Assembly: GCF_014639535.1 (NCBI RefSeq)
Contig: NZ_BMGA01000008.1
Coordinates: 124,001 to 188,000, forward strand
DNA: 64,000 bases
Direction: 5' to 3'
DNA from: Flavobacterium palustre
GTDB lineage: Bacteria > Bacteroidota > Bacteroidia > Flavobacteriales > Flavobacteriaceae
The notes below the pieces were generated by a model. That model saw nothing but the letters and a program-made list of their open reading frames with translations, was not told where the DNA came from and ran no database searches. Position 1 is the stretch's first letter. Each line of letters starts with the position of its first letter. Shown here piece by piece: positions 25,846 to 35,283 of this stretch. The translations under genes were made by a program, and so were the position numbers.

Positions 25846-26964
25846 ATGAAATTTATAGTATCGAGTTCGTACTTATTAAAGCAGTTACAAGTTTTAGGAA
25901 GCGTTATCAATAGTAGCAATACCCTGCCTATTCTGGACAACTTCTTATTTGAATTAGACAACAATGAATTGACCGTTTCTGCTTCTGATTTAGAAACTAC
26001 CATGTCGGCGACTTTATCTATCGATTCTACCAGTAAAGGAAGCGTTGCTGTACCGGCTAAATTACTTTTGGAAATCTTAAAAACATTCCCGGAACAACCA
26101 CTTACTTTTACCGTTGAAGAAAACAGCACTATAGAAATCAGCTCTAATTCAGGAAAATATGCTTTAGCTTATGCTCCTGGAGAAGAATTCCCTAAAGCAG
26201 TAAACTTAGACGAACCATCTGTAACTTTAGTTCCTGCTGATGTATTAGCGACAGCGGTAAGCAAAACCATTTTTGCTGCCGGAAACGATGATTTACGTCC
26301 GGTGATGTCAGGAGTATTCTTCCAGTTTTCTCCACAAGGTTTAACTTTTGTGGCTACAGATGCTCACAAATTAGTAAAATATGCCCGTACGGATGTTACC
26401 GCATCTCATGTTGCTGATTTTATTATGCCCAAAAAACCTTTGACTATTTTAAAAAATATTCTGTCAACATCTGATGCTGAAGTAAAAATCGAATACAACG
26501 ATTCGAATGCTACTTTTTCTTTTGACAACTACGTATTAATGTGTCGTTTGATTGATGGGAAATATCCAAATTACGAAGCGGTTATTCCAAAAGAAAATCC
26601 AAATAAATTAATGATTGACCGTTCTCAGTTTTTGAGTTCTGTACGTCGTGTGGCTATCTTTTCGAACAAAACAACTCATCAGATTCGTTTAAAAATTGCC
26701 GGAGCTGAATTGAATGTTTCTGCTGAAGATATTGATTACTCAAACAAAGCCGAAGAAAGACTGACTTGTGATTATCAGGGTGATGATATGCAAATAGGTT
26801 ACAACTCTCGTTTTCTGACTGAGATGCTAACTAACTTACAATCAGATATGATTATGCTGGAAATGTCCTTACCTAACCGTGCCGGGATTTTAACTCCTGT
26901 TGACGGATTAGAAGAAGGTGAAACAGTTACCATGCTGGTGATGCCGGTAATGCTAAATAGTTAA
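25846..26964 (+). CDS. dnaN: DNA polymerase III beta subunit (sliding clamp)
   Basis: A 372-residue ring-forming processivity clamp. The three similar domains run about 1-120, 128-245 and 250-372. Recognisable blocks are MKFIVSSSYLLKQLQVLGSVI, NTLPILDNFLFEL, GDDMQIGYNSRFLTEML and the C-terminal MLVMPVML(NS), which ends in the usual M-P-V-M-L form. It is not beside dnaA here, as it is in many bacteria; separation of dnaN from dnaA/oriC is usual in Bacteroidetes. Monocistronic by its own promoter element and the terminator at 27055-27092. Confidence 0.96.
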   Translation: MKFIVSSSYLLKQLQVLGSVINSSNTLPILDNFLFELDNNELTVSASDLETTMSATLSIDSTSKGSVAVPAKLLLEILKTFPEQPLTFTVEENSTIEISSNSGKYALAYAPGEEFPKAVNLDEPSVTLVPADVLATAVSKTIFAAGNDDLRPVMSGVFFQFSPQGLTFVATDAHKLVKYARTDVTASHVADFIMPKKPLTILKNILSTSDAEVKIEYNDSNATFSFDNYVLMCRLIDGKYPNYEAVIPKENPNKLMIDRSQFLSSVRRVAIFSNKTTHQIRLKIAGAELNVSAEDIDYSNKAEERLTCDYQGDDMQIGYNSRFLTEMLTNLQSDMIMLEMSLPNRAGILTPVDGLEEGETVTMLVMPVMLNS

Positions 26965-27336
26965 GAAATATTTAAGAAAAAAACAGGTTTTATTTTTGAT
27001 TTTCAAATATAATACTTATCATTGCGAACTATTAACCAACCATTTTTTATATTTAAAAAACCGCGATTCCTCCTAGAAAAGCGGTTTTTTTTCGTTTTTG
27101 ACAGCCACGAATACACGAAAAAACAAATCTTTTCTTTTAATTCCACTAATTCATTAAATGCTACGACACTTTTATTTCCAATAGTCGTAAATGCAGTAAT
27201 GAATTCAAATCTCTAAAATCGTTTTAACCATTAATCTACAGTAATCAGAAAAGTTTATGAATGCCCATTTTTTTTGTGTAATACAATGAACATAAATATT
27301 TAAAAAAAACATTCGTGAATTAGTGGCTAAATAAAA
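26965..27336. other. dnaN-mutS-like spacer
   Basis: 372 bp without a gene between convergent genes. It contains the dnaN terminator (27055-27092) and, from about 27100, words of the type 'AGCCACGAATACACGAA' and 'TTCGTGAATTAGTGG' that recur as hairpins elsewhere in the window. The short open frame at 27022-27216 runs through the terminator and is not credible. Confidence 0.6.
27055..27092 (+). terminator. intrinsic terminator of dnaN
   Basis: AAAAAACCGC (27055-27064) pairs with GCGGTTTTTT (27081-27090), then more Ts. Confidence 0.85.
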
Positions 27337-29109
27337 TCAAATAACCTCCATTTTTTTCATTAAAAAAGTAGCGCTTTTATTTCGGCAAATTCCTTCGCGT
27401 AATTTATAATCAAAATGCAAATCATTATCTATGATTTCGACCTCAAAGCAATTATTACTTAAAATACCGGGATAATCATTGGTAGTCAAACAAACCTCGA
27501 TATCATGGGTAGCAATAGCTCCTATGGCTTTTTTAGCAATTACTTTTTTAAGCACTTCTATTGTTCCGTTGCGTTTATCATCCGAATTGGTTCCTCTTAA
27601 AATTTCGTCCAGCAAAACAAAAGCAGGCTGTTCTTCTAAAGCGTCCATAATTTGCTTCAAGCGTTTTATTTCAGCAAAGAAATAGGATTCGCTGTCCGAT
27701 AAGGAATCTGATAATCGCATCGAAACTAAAACCGGCAACGGATGGATATCGGCCTGAGTAGCACAAACTACTGAACCAGTACCTACTAAAACCATATTGA
27801 TTCCTAAACTTCTCAGAAAAGTACTTTTCCCGGACATATTAGAACCCGTCAAAATCATAAACGACTGCGGATAAAAATGAACATCATTACCTATTCTGGT
27901 CTTTGGATTCAATAAAGGATGACTCAAATTAGAAAAGCCAATTTTATAGTCGGAATTAATTGTTGGGAAAACAAAATCAGGATTGTTATATGAAAAATTA
28001 GCCAGGCTGTTTAATTTTTCAAATTCACCAATAACCATCAGCCAGTCCTCAAGAACTTCAGCATGTTCTTTTTTCCATTCCAGCAATGCTTTTAACACAT
28101 GAAGATTAAAAAGAAAAGTTCCGTTGAACAATGTTGCGGTAATCAAATTCGAAATAGTATCCATTCTCGAAAACAACTCTGACAGTTTTTTCAAATGTGT
28201 GCTGGCGTTAGCCGATTTGAATTGGAGTCTTTGCTGTAAATCGATTAATTTTTGAGAATGAAATGTTTCCGATTCAATCTTTTTTACTAATAAACTGTAT
28301 TGATGAATGATGGAATCTATTTTTCCCGAATTAGCAATTTCTAACTGAATTCGTTTCACAAATTTTCCAAGGATAATTAAATTGAAAATAAACAAATACG
28401 AAAGACACTTTACCCAAACCAGATTATCGGTTATCAAATAACCTAGAAATGCTGCAAAAAATAAAGCAGGACTCACATAAGACAATACAATTGTACTTTT
28501 AGATAATGTTGAACCAGAGTTTTTACTCCACTTTAACAAACCTTCATAACTGGATTGATTATCCTGACTTACTTTGGCGAAAGCCAAAAACTCCTGCCGC
28601 CAGTCTAACTTTTCAGTTAATTCTTTTATAGCCTGCTGATTTTCCAGAATCTCATCATTTGTTGCTTTATGCAATAAAGTTTCAGCTAATGTTTTTTTAC
28701 CAATAAAAGTAGCAGTTCTGTTTAGATTCTGAAACAAAGAATGTGCTCCAAAAATATCCAAATCATAAGCATAAGGATGATGCAAATCCTGAAATTCCAC
28801 ACCATTTTCAAAAGGGATTTTTTCTCTTTTCAGAAACGAAATTTCATCTTCGTTGATATTTAATAATGCCTTCTTTAAAAGTCGCTGAAAAGACAATCGG
28901 GAATGGATTCGCATTAAAATCAAAAAAACAGCAAAAAATAATGCTGCCAAAAACAGCCATAAAATTTGAGTTTTTTGAAAATAAAAATAAAGTGAAGTTA
29001 AAAACAAAAAGACACTCAACAACCGAAACAAACTGATTGTATTGTACTTGGTATTGATTTTGCTTAATTCAGCCGTAAAAAATTCAGCCTTATGCTTATA
29101 AATATCCAT
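27337..29109 (-). CDS. membrane-anchored MutS-family ATPase
   Basis: A 590-residue protein with a MutS-type ATPase at its C-terminus: Walker A LTGSNMSGKSTFLRS (about 420-434), Walker B FVLLDEILRGTNSDD (497-511) and IGAIATHDIEV. The first 400 residues lack the mismatch-recognition domain (no Phe-x-Glu motif). They instead contain two predicted membrane helices near the N-terminus (about 28-45 and 48-66) and two more at about 206-225 and 231-248, with lever/clamp-like helical segments after. Such MutS-like proteins occur in Bacteroidetes, but their role is not established; mismatch repair is unlikely to be the main one. A TATATTTG box lies at 29135-29128, about 20 nt before the ATG. Confidence 0.82.
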   Translation of the reverse strand: MDIYKHKAEFFTAELSKINTKYNTISLFRLLSVFLFLTSLYFYFQKTQILWLFLAALFFAVFLILMRIHSRLSFQRLLKKALLNINEDEISFLKREKIPFENGVEFQDLHHPYAYDLDIFGAHSLFQNLNRTATFIGKKTLAETLLHKATNDEILENQQAIKELTEKLDWRQEFLAFAKVSQDNQSSYEGLLKWSKNSGSTLSKSTIVLSYVSPALFFAAFLGYLITDNLVWVKCLSYLFIFNLIILGKFVKRIQLEIANSGKIDSIIHQYSLLVKKIESETFHSQKLIDLQQRLQFKSANASTHLKKLSELFSRMDTISNLITATLFNGTFLFNLHVLKALLEWKKEHAEVLEDWLMVIGEFEKLNSLANFSYNNPDFVFPTINSDYKIGFSNLSHPLLNPKTRIGNDVHFYPQSFMILTGSNMSGKSTFLRSLGINMVLVGTGSVVCATQADIHPLPVLVSMRLSDSLSDSESYFFAEIKRLKQIMDALEEQPAFVLLDEILRGTNSDDKRNGTIEVLKKVIAKKAIGAIATHDIEVCLTTNDYPGILSNNCFEVEIIDNDLHFDYKLREGICRNKSATFLMKKMEVI

Positions 29110-29177
29110 AATCTATCAAATGAGACACAAATATAAACTAGCTCAATCGCAAATTGACCAATTTTAGCTAATTGTTA

Positions 29178-29233
29178 TTTAAAAAATTACCGCAGATTCG
29201 CATATTAAAAACAAATCTGTGAATCTGCGGTTA
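29178..29233 (-). terminator. terminator of universal stress protein gene
   Basis: TACCGCAGATTC (29188-29200) pairs with GAATCTGCGGTTA (29221-29233), and the minus strand continues AATTTTTT. An inner ACAGATTTGT half repeats the same word, as in other spacers here. Confidence 0.75.
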
Positions 29234-29275
29234 AAAAATCGTAAATTAATAGCTAAAAATAATTATCAAAACGAA

Positions 29276-30109
29276 TCAGTTTATTGGAATCGCCAAAACA
29301 GGTATGTCCAAATGAGCCGCACAATCATTGGTCAGGCTATGATGAAATAAATTTTCGAAAAAATTGCGTTTATAGGTTAACATCACCAAAACATCTACCT
29401 CTTTAAACATTATAAAATCCAAAATACTTTCTTTGACTTCTTCACTAAAAATCACATTAAAATCAATTGGTTCATTGGCAAATTCAGTTTCCCATTCTTT
29501 AATGGTTTCTTTAGTCACATCAGAACTGTCTTTTTTAACGTAAAGGCATTTAATTTTTGCTTTCATTTTTTTAGCAATTACTAAAACTTCTCTCAAAGCA
29601 ATTTTATCTTTGGGTCTGAAACGGGTGGTAAAAACAATATTTTTTATGGGTTTAAATGCTGCATTGGCAGGAATACTCAAAACAGGAATACTCACATCAG
29701 AGATTACTGCTGTAGTTTGAGTGCCTAACAATAAATCCGACCAATTCTTAGCTCCTTCGGTTCCCATAATGATATAATCAATATGATCTTCTTTGATCGC
29801 TCTTTCAATAGTTGCTAATAAATTGCCATCCATGAGTCGGTGTGTCATTTTAATAGAACTCAAATTACGTTGTTGAGCAATTGCATGCAGTTTAGGCAAC
29901 TCTTCCTTGAAAACCTCAAACTCCGTCAATTCTACTGATTCGTATATCAGCATGTAATTTTCAGGGAAATACTGACTGTCAAAAACAGGCAAATCAAAAG
30001 CGTGCAACAATATTAACTCACCATCAACACTTTTAGCAAACTCTAAGGCGTGTACAAAAGCATTGGTTGCTGCTTCGGAAAAATCGGTAGGAAATAAGAT
30101 GCGTTTCAT
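29276..30109 (-). CDS. universal stress protein, tandem UspA domains
   Basis: 277 residues from the ATG at 30109 (an upstream TTG at 30118 is less likely). Two UspA domains: the first opens MKRILFPTDFSEAATNAFVHALEFAK and closes YIIMGTEGAKNWSDLLLGTQTTAVISDVSIPVLSIP. The second opens IKNIVFTTRFRPKDKIALREVLVIAKKM and ends VDVLVMLTYKRNFFENLFHHSLTNDCAAHLDIPVLAIP. The G-2x-G-9x-G(S/T) ATP-binding motif is degenerate in both, so nucleotide binding is doubtful. Such tandem Usp proteins are common stress-related cytoplasmic proteins in Bacteroidetes. Divergent from mnmE. Confidence 0.88.
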   Translation of the reverse strand: MKRILFPTDFSEAATNAFVHALEFAKSVDGELILLHAFDLPVFDSQYFPENYMLIYESVELTEFEVFKEELPKLHAIAQQRNLSSIKMTHRLMDGNLLATIERAIKEDHIDYIIMGTEGAKNWSDLLLGTQTTAVISDVSIPVLSIPANAAFKPIKNIVFTTRFRPKDKIALREVLVIAKKMKAKIKCLYVKKDSSDVTKETIKEWETEFANEPIDFNVIFSEEVKESILDFIMFKEVDVLVMLTYKRNFFENLFHHSLTNDCAAHLDIPVLAIPIN

Positions 30110-30229
30110 TGTAAACAACTTAAAAAATTAGACATCGACTGATTGAATAAAGATACAATTTTAACGCTTTAATTCCCAACAAAATGTGCTTTTATATTAA
30201 GCCTTTCAATAATACTTCATTAGATTTAG

Positions 30230-30237
30230 TACCTTTG
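30230..30237 (+). promoter_or_regulatory. -7 element upstream of mnmE
   Basis: TACCTTTG followed by CAG, typical of Flavobacterium promoters; a near-match TTTC lies 22 nt upstream (30204-30207). Start near 30243 leaves a leader of about 13 nt and rules out starts upstream of 30256. Confidence 0.6.
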
Positions 30238-30255
30238 CAGCCAATAATTAAGAAA

Positions 30256-31647
30256 ATGCTAAACAAGGATTCTATAGTAGCACTGGCTACAGCTTCGGGT
30301 GCCGGAGCTATAGCTATTATTCGTATTTCAGGTCAGGATGCGATAGGTATTGCCAACTCTGTTTTTAAATCAATTAAGGAAAAAGACTTAACTAAGCAAA
30401 AAACGCATACTTTGCATTTAGGACATATTGTTGATGGCGCTAAAACACTGGATCAGGTATTGGTTTCTGTATTCAAAGGTCCTAATTCTTATACAGGAGA
30501 AAATACCGTTGAAATTTCCTGTCACGGTTCTACTTATATCCAGCAACAAATTATTCAGTTATTGCTCCGAAAAGGCTGTCGCATGGCCGATGCGGGCGAA
30601 TTTACGCTGCGCGCTTTTTTAAACGGGAAACTCGATTTATCGCAAGCTGAAGCCGTTGCCGATTTGATTGCTTCAGATAATGAAGCCAGTCACCAAATTG
30701 CAATGCAGCAAATGCGCGGTGGATTTTCGAATGAAATTGCCAAACTACGTGAAGAACTATTGAATTTTGCTTCTTTAATCGAACTCGAATTAGACTTTGC
30801 CGAAGAAGATGTGGAATTTGCTGACAGAACTCAGTTCAACGAATTAATCAACCGAATCGAATTTGTTTTAAAACGACTGATCGACTCCTTTGCTGTTGGA
30901 AACGTCATCAAAAACGGTATTCCTGTAGCCATTGTAGGCGAACCAAATGTTGGGAAATCAACACTTTTAAACGCTTTGTTGAACGAAGAACGCGCCATCG
31001 TTTCGGATATTGCCGGAACAACACGTGATACTATCGAAGACGAATTAGTCATTGGAGGAATCGGATTTCGTTTTATCGATACGGCCGGAATTCGTGAAAC
31101 TCAAGACGTAGTAGAAAGCATCGGAATCAAAAAAACTTTTGAAAAAATCGAACAGGCTCAGGTGGTTGTCTATTTAGTGGACAGTGTTCAGTGTTCAGAA
31201 AGCAGTATTAAAAATGTTCAGCTGGAACTCGAAAAAATAAAAAATCAGTTTCCACTAAAACCATTAGTTATTATTGGTAACAAAAAGGATTTACTTTCAG
31301 AATCTCAAATCCAAAATTTAAAATCTGAAATCCAAAATATTCTATTAATTTCTGCTAAACAAAACATCGGAGTCGAAGAACTCAAAAACCAATTGTTGTC
31401 TTTTGTCAACACCGGAGCTTTACGCAACAACGAAACTATTGTGACCAACACAAGACATTATGATTCTTTATTAAAAGCTTTAGAAGAAATCCAAAAAGTA
31501 AAATACGGACTGGAAACCAATCTTTCCAGCGACCTCATGGCTCTTGATATCAAAGAAGCTTTGTATCAATTCGGAATGATTACCGGACAGGTGACTAATG
31601 ATGAATTACTTGGAAATATCTTTGCTAATTTCTGTATTGGGAAGTAG
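30256..31647 (+). CDS. mnmE: tRNA uridine-5-carboxymethylaminomethyl modification GTPase MnmE
   Basis: With MnmG it modifies U34 of certain tRNAs. 463 residues from the ATG at 30256, which follows a promoter element; the frame is open further upstream. The N-terminal folate-binding domain begins DSIVALATASGAGAIAIIRISG. The GTPase domain shows G1 VGEPNVGKST (about 227-236), G2 AGTTRDTIED, G3 DTAGIRET and G4 GNKKD. It ends in the catalytic FCIGK. Between G3 and G5 the protein carries unusual Ser/Gln/Asn stretches (DSVQCSESSIKN and SESQIQNLKSEIQN) encoded by DNA resembling local intergenic words (see findings). MnmG is not in the window. Confidence 0.95.
   Translation: MLNKDSIVALATASGAGAIAIIRISGQDAIGIANSVFKSIKEKDLTKQKTHTLHLGHIVDGAKTLDQVLVSVFKGPNSYTGENTVEISCHGSTYIQQQIIQLLLRKGCRMADAGEFTLRAFLNGKLDLSQAEAVADLIASDNEASHQIAMQQMRGGFSNEIAKLREELLNFASLIELELDFAEEDVEFADRTQFNELINRIEFVLKRLIDSFAVGNVIKNGIPVAIVGEPNVGKSTLLNALLNEERAIVSDIAGTTRDTIEDELVIGGIGFRFIDTAGIRETQDVVESIGIKKTFEKIEQAQVVVYLVDSVQCSESSIKNVQLELEKIKNQFPLKPLVIIGNKKDLLSESQIQNLKSEIQNILLISAKQNIGVEELKNQLLSFVNTGALRNNETIVTNTRHYDSLLKALEEIQKVKYGLETNLSSDLMALDIKEALYQFGMITGQVTNDELLGNIFANFCIGK
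31301..31340. repeat. 20-bp tandem repeat inside mnmE
   Basis: Two adjacent near-copies of AATCTSAAATCCAAAATWTA (31301-31320 and 31321-31340) within the variable segment after the GTPase G4 motif. The word family matches spacer DNA at about 890-925. Confidence 0.65.
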
Positions 31648-31698
31648 TATCAGGAGTTAGAAGTTAAAGTCGGCTTGTGTTTTATCTTTACAGAAGGA

Positions 31699-33234
31699 CT
31701 AGCCCAACCAGCCATCACGATCAAGGCTTCTATATTGTATAGCCTCTGCAATATGATTGGAAACTACATCTTCAGAAGCATCTAAATCGGCGATAGTTCT
31801 GGCTACTTTCAAAATCCGGTCATAAGCCCGGGCCGAAAGATTTAAACGTTCCATAGCGTTTTTTAGTAAAGTTTTAGAATCTTCATCCAAAACACAATAT
31901 TCGCGAATGTGTTTAGTACTCATTTGTGCATTGTAGTGAATGCTGTGCATTTTTTCGAATCGTACCGATTGAATTTCTCTGGCCGCGGTCACTCTTTTTC
32001 GAATGCTCATGCTATTTTCGGTTTTTTGATTGTCGGATAATTTTTCGAAAGGAACAGGGGTTACTTCTATATGAATGTCAATTCGGTCTAATAATGGACC
32101 GGAAATTTTACTTAAATAGCGTTGCATTTCATAAGGAGAAGCAGTTTGAGCGGCATTTGGATCGTTAAAAAATCCACTCGGACTTGGGTTCATACTGGCA
32201 ACTAACATAAATGAGGAAGGATAGGTTACGGTGAATTTGGCTCTCGAAATGGTTACTTCTCTGTCTTCCAGAGGTTGGCGCATGACTTCTAAAACATCCC
32301 GTTTGAATTCAGGTAGTTCGTCTAAAAATAGTACACCATTATGAGCCATTGATATTTCACCCGGTTGGGGGTAACTACCGCCGCCAACAAGCGCTACATT
32401 TGAAATTGTATGATGAGGACTTCTAAAAGGGCGTTGATTCATCAATCCTACTTCTTTGAGTTTTCCCGCCACACTGTGAATTTTAGTGGTTTCCAGTGCT
32501 TCGTGCAATGTCATAGGAGGGAGGATGCTGGGCAGGCGTTTGGCAAGCATGGTTTTTCCTGCTCCGGGAGGACCTATTAAAATAATGTTATGTCCACCGG
32601 CCGCGGCAATTTCCATACATCTTTTTATACTATCCTGACCTTTAACATCGGAAAAGTCAAATTCAGGGAAATCCAAATCTTTGTAAAATTCGGCTCTGGT
32701 GTCGATTCTTGTGGGTTCCAGATTTCCTTTTCCTTGAAAGAAATCAATGATTTCCTGTACGTTTTCAATACCATAAACATCCAGTCCTTTTACTATAGCT
32801 GCTTCTTTTACATTTTGTTTCGGAAGAAAGAAACCTTTAAAACCTTCTTCTTTGGCTTTAATGGCTATTGGTAAAGCGCCTTTTATTGGTTGCAAACTAC
32901 CATCAAGAGATAATTCACCCATAATAATGTATTGGTCAATTTCATCTCCTTGAATTTGTCCTGAAGCAACGAGAATGCCCAGAGTAAGAGTAAGGTCGTA
33001 GGCAGAGCCTTCTTTGCGTAAATCGGCAGGAGCCATATTGATGGTGATTTTTTTACCGGGTAAGATATAACCGTTATTTTTTAATGCGGCTGCAATTCGG
33101 TAACTGCTTTCTTTGATGGCATTGTCAGGTAAACCAACTAAGTGGTAGCCTATTCCTTTATCGATATTTACTTCAACTGTTATAGTTGTGGCTTCTACTC
33201 CAAAAACGGCACTTCCATAGACTTTTACTAGCAT
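31699..33234 (-). CDS. YifB/ComM family magnesium-chelatase-like AAA+ ATPase
   Basis: A 511-residue cytoplasmic protein. The N-terminal Lon-protease-like fold (about 1-170) begins [22 protein letters not shown] and includes [14 protein letters not shown] and [17 protein letters not shown]. The AAA+ domain has Walker [23 protein letters not shown] (about 216-237), Walker [12 protein letters not shown] and [16 protein letters not shown]. The C-terminal Mg-chelatase part ends with the [16 protein letters not shown] block. ComM is a helicase that promotes branch migration during natural transformation in Vibrio and Haemophilus; the role in Flavobacteriaceae is not settled. Convergent with mnmE. 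Confidence 0.92.
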   Translation of the reverse strand: MLVKVYGSAVFGVEATTITVEVNIDKGIGYHLVGLPDNAIKESSYRIAAALKNNGYILPGKKITINMAPADLRKEGSAYDLTLTLGILVASGQIQGDEIDQYIIMGELSLDGSLQPIKGALPIAIKAKEEGFKGFFLPKQNVKEAAIVKGLDVYGIENVQEIIDFFQGKGNLEPTRIDTRAEFYKDLDFPEFDFSDVKGQDSIKRCMEIAAAGGHNIILIGPPGAGKTMLAKRLPSILPPMTLHEALETTKIHSVAGKLKEVGLMNQRPFRSPHHTISNVALVGGGSYPQPGEISMAHNGVLFLDELPEFKRDVLEVMRQPLEDREVTISRAKFTVTYPSSFMLVASMNPSPSGFFNDPNAAQTASPYEMQRYLSKISGPLLDRIDIHIEVTPVPFEKLSDNQKTENSMSIRKRVTAAREIQSVRFEKMHSIHYNAQMSTKHIREYCVLDEDSKTLLKNAMERLNLSARAYDRILKVARTIADLDASEDVVSNHIAEAIQYRSLDRDGWLG

Positions 33235-33700
33235 ATAGGATATTTTTTATTAAAAATAATAAATTTTGAAATACAAGAATATTTTAGCTTTATAATTTAC
33301 TAAAAAAATGTAAATACTTCTTAATGAGGTTTGTTGATTTTATTCAAGAAGCAATTTTGACGATTATTCAATGATTTGAATATTTACTGCAATTTGTTTT
33401 TAAAATTTTGATTTTGCGAATACAAAAACAGCTTAAATAGATTTTATTTTGCGAAAAATAAAAAACAATAAGATTTTACTTTAAAAATTATTGAGTAAAA
33501 TTGATTTTTTCTCTGAAAATCTTAAAAAATTAAGTATTCGAATTTAACAAATCGTTATTTTTTATATATTTTGAAGGGTGTACCCGTAAAATAATAGGGT
33601 ATAAAATGAATTAATAATAAAAGTGAAAACATTTACCGTGGTTTTTTGGGGGGTGTGTTAGTAGTTTTATATTTTTGGTAAAAATTTAAACCAAAACAAT
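33235..33700. other. yifB-amtB divergent spacer
   Basis: 466 bp, very AT-rich, without an ORF. It holds the amtB promoter (33645-33677) and, 45-60 bp before its -33 box, a GGGT..ACCC..GGGT array (33576-33601, including TACCC-N11-GGGTA) that could be an operator. Nothing else is recognisable in 33235-33570. Confidence 0.5.
33645..33677 (+). promoter_or_regulatory. amtB promoter
   Basis: TTTG (33645-33648), 21 nt, TATTTTTG (33670-33677). Predicted start near 33683, so the leader is under 20 nt. Confidence 0.65.
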
Positions 33701-35014
33701 ATGAGAAAAATTAGTTTAAGTGTGATAATGATTGCTTTATTAGTCGTTACACTATTTTCAAGTTTTATTTTAACTGGAAATCCAGTTCCTTCAGAAGCTG
33801 TTAAATTTGACACAGGAGATACTGCCTGGATGATCGTAGCTACAGCTTTAGTATTAATCATGACTCCTGGATTAGGATTTTTCTATGGTGGTATGGTTGG
33901 TAAGAAAAATGTTATCAGTACAATGTTGCAAAGTTTTATGGCAATGATTATTGTAACAGTTTTATGGATTGTAGTAGGATTTAGTTTGTCTTTTGGAACG
34001 ACAATTGGCGGAATCATAGGTGATCCTACATCATATCCGTTTTTTCAAGGTGTTGGTGTTAATACAGCATGGAGTTTAGCAGGAACTATTCCTTTTATGT
34101 TATTTGCTTTGTTTCAGGCTAAATTTGCTATCATTACTCCTGCTTTAATTACAGGAGCATTTGCAGAAAGAGTACGTTTTTGGGCATATATGTTGTTCAT
34201 GGTTTTGTTCATTTTAGTAATCTATGCACCATTATGTCATATGACTTGGCATCCTGATGGATTATTCTTCAAAATGGGAGTATTAGATTTTGCCGGAGGT
34301 ACAGTAGTACACATGAGTGCAGGATGGGCTGCATTAGCTGGAGCTATATTTTTAGGAAAAAGAAAAATACAAAAAGTTAATCCTGCTCGTATTACTTATG
34401 TATTATTAGGAACAGGTTTATTGTGGTTTGGATGGTTTGGTTTCAACGCTGGTTCTGCTTTGGGATCTAACGGATTAGCTGTTCAGGCTTTAGGAACAAC
34501 TACAGTTGCTGCTGCTGCTGCTGGTATGGCTTGGGTATTTATGGATAAAATATTAGGTCATAAATTATCTGCTATGGGAGCTTGTATTGGAACTGTTGTA
34601 GGTTTAGTTGCGATTACTCCTGCTGCCGGATTTGTAAGTTTACCACATGCTATCTTCATCGGTTTATTCAGTAGTATTGCAAGTAACTTTATGGTGAGCA
34701 AATTCCCTAAAGGTAAAATTGATGATGCTTTAGATGTATTTGCTTGTCACGGTGTTGGTGGTATGGTAGGTATGTTGTTAACTGGAGTTTTTGCTTCTAA
34801 AGATGTAAATGCTGCTGTTGTTGATCAAGGTCTTATTTTTGGTGAATCTACTTTATTTGTCAACCAATTAACTGCATTAGTAATTGTATCTATCTTTGCA
34901 TTCTGTGCTTCTTACGCATTATTCTTTATTGTTAACAAAATCACTCCATTAAGAGTTACTGAAGATAAAGAAGAATTAGGTTTGGATATTTCTCAACACG
35001 GAGAATTTTTGTAA
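33701..35014 (+). CDS. amtB: ammonium transporter
   Basis: A 437-residue Amt/MEP/Rh channel with an N-terminal hydrophobic leader and about eleven membrane helices. The pore residues are visible: the twin His lie in HMTWHPDG and in FACHGVGGMVGMLLTGVFA, the motif FAGGTVVHMSAGWAALAGA is the Amt signature, and WFGWFGFNAGSALG includes the pore Phe region. The usual partner glnK (P-II) is absent on either side, which is unusual for amtB; a P-II gene would have to be elsewhere. Codon use is biased to a few AT-ending codons plus GGA/GCT, as in well-expressed genes. Confidence 0.95.
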   Translation: MRKISLSVIMIALLVVTLFSSFILTGNPVPSEAVKFDTGDTAWMIVATALVLIMTPGLGFFYGGMVGKKNVISTMLQSFMAMIIVTVLWIVVGFSLSFGTTIGGIIGDPTSYPFFQGVGVNTAWSLAGTIPFMLFALFQAKFAIITPALITGAFAERVRFWAYMLFMVLFILVIYAPLCHMTWHPDGLFFKMGVLDFAGGTVVHMSAGWAALAGAIFLGKRKIQKVNPARITYVLLGTGLLWFGWFGFNAGSALGSNGLAVQALGTTTVAAAAAGMAWVFMDKILGHKLSAMGACIGTVVGLVAITPAAGFVSLPHAIFIGLFSSIASNFMVSKFPKGKIDDALDVFACHGVGGMVGMLLTGVFASKDVNAAVVDQGLIFGESTLFVNQLTALVIVSIFAFCASYALFFIVNKITPLRVTEDKEELGLDISQHGEFL

Positions 35015-35060
35015 TCCACTACATTAGGTAATTTATTGAAAACGATAAATTAATCAAAAT

Positions 35061-35106
35061 AAAAAAAGCTTAGCCAAACAATGTAATGTTTGACTAAGCT
35101 TTTTTG
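35061..35106 (+). terminator. intrinsic terminator of amtB
   Basis: Stem of about 19 bp with one mismatch (AAAAAAGCTTAGCCAAACA with TGTTTGACTAAGCTTTTTT), 47 bp after the stop. Confidence 0.9.
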
Positions 35107-35283
35107 TTTGTTTTGATTGCAGATAATTTGTCCCAAATGAAATGCAGTTAGTCGAAGTGTTTCCTTGCTGTCAGTGATTTTTTATGACTGTCCGTTATGC
35201 GAAGTGATGCGTAAAGATAAAACCGATTTATCTGTGAGTTTTTATAATTCTAAGCTGTTTTTCATATAAATTGAAACATGCTT

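Noticed and set aside
30184-30255. N-terminal extension of MnmE
   Set aside because: It lies upstream of the TACCTTTG element at 30230 and adds residues absent from the family; the usual start is MLNKDSIVALATASG.
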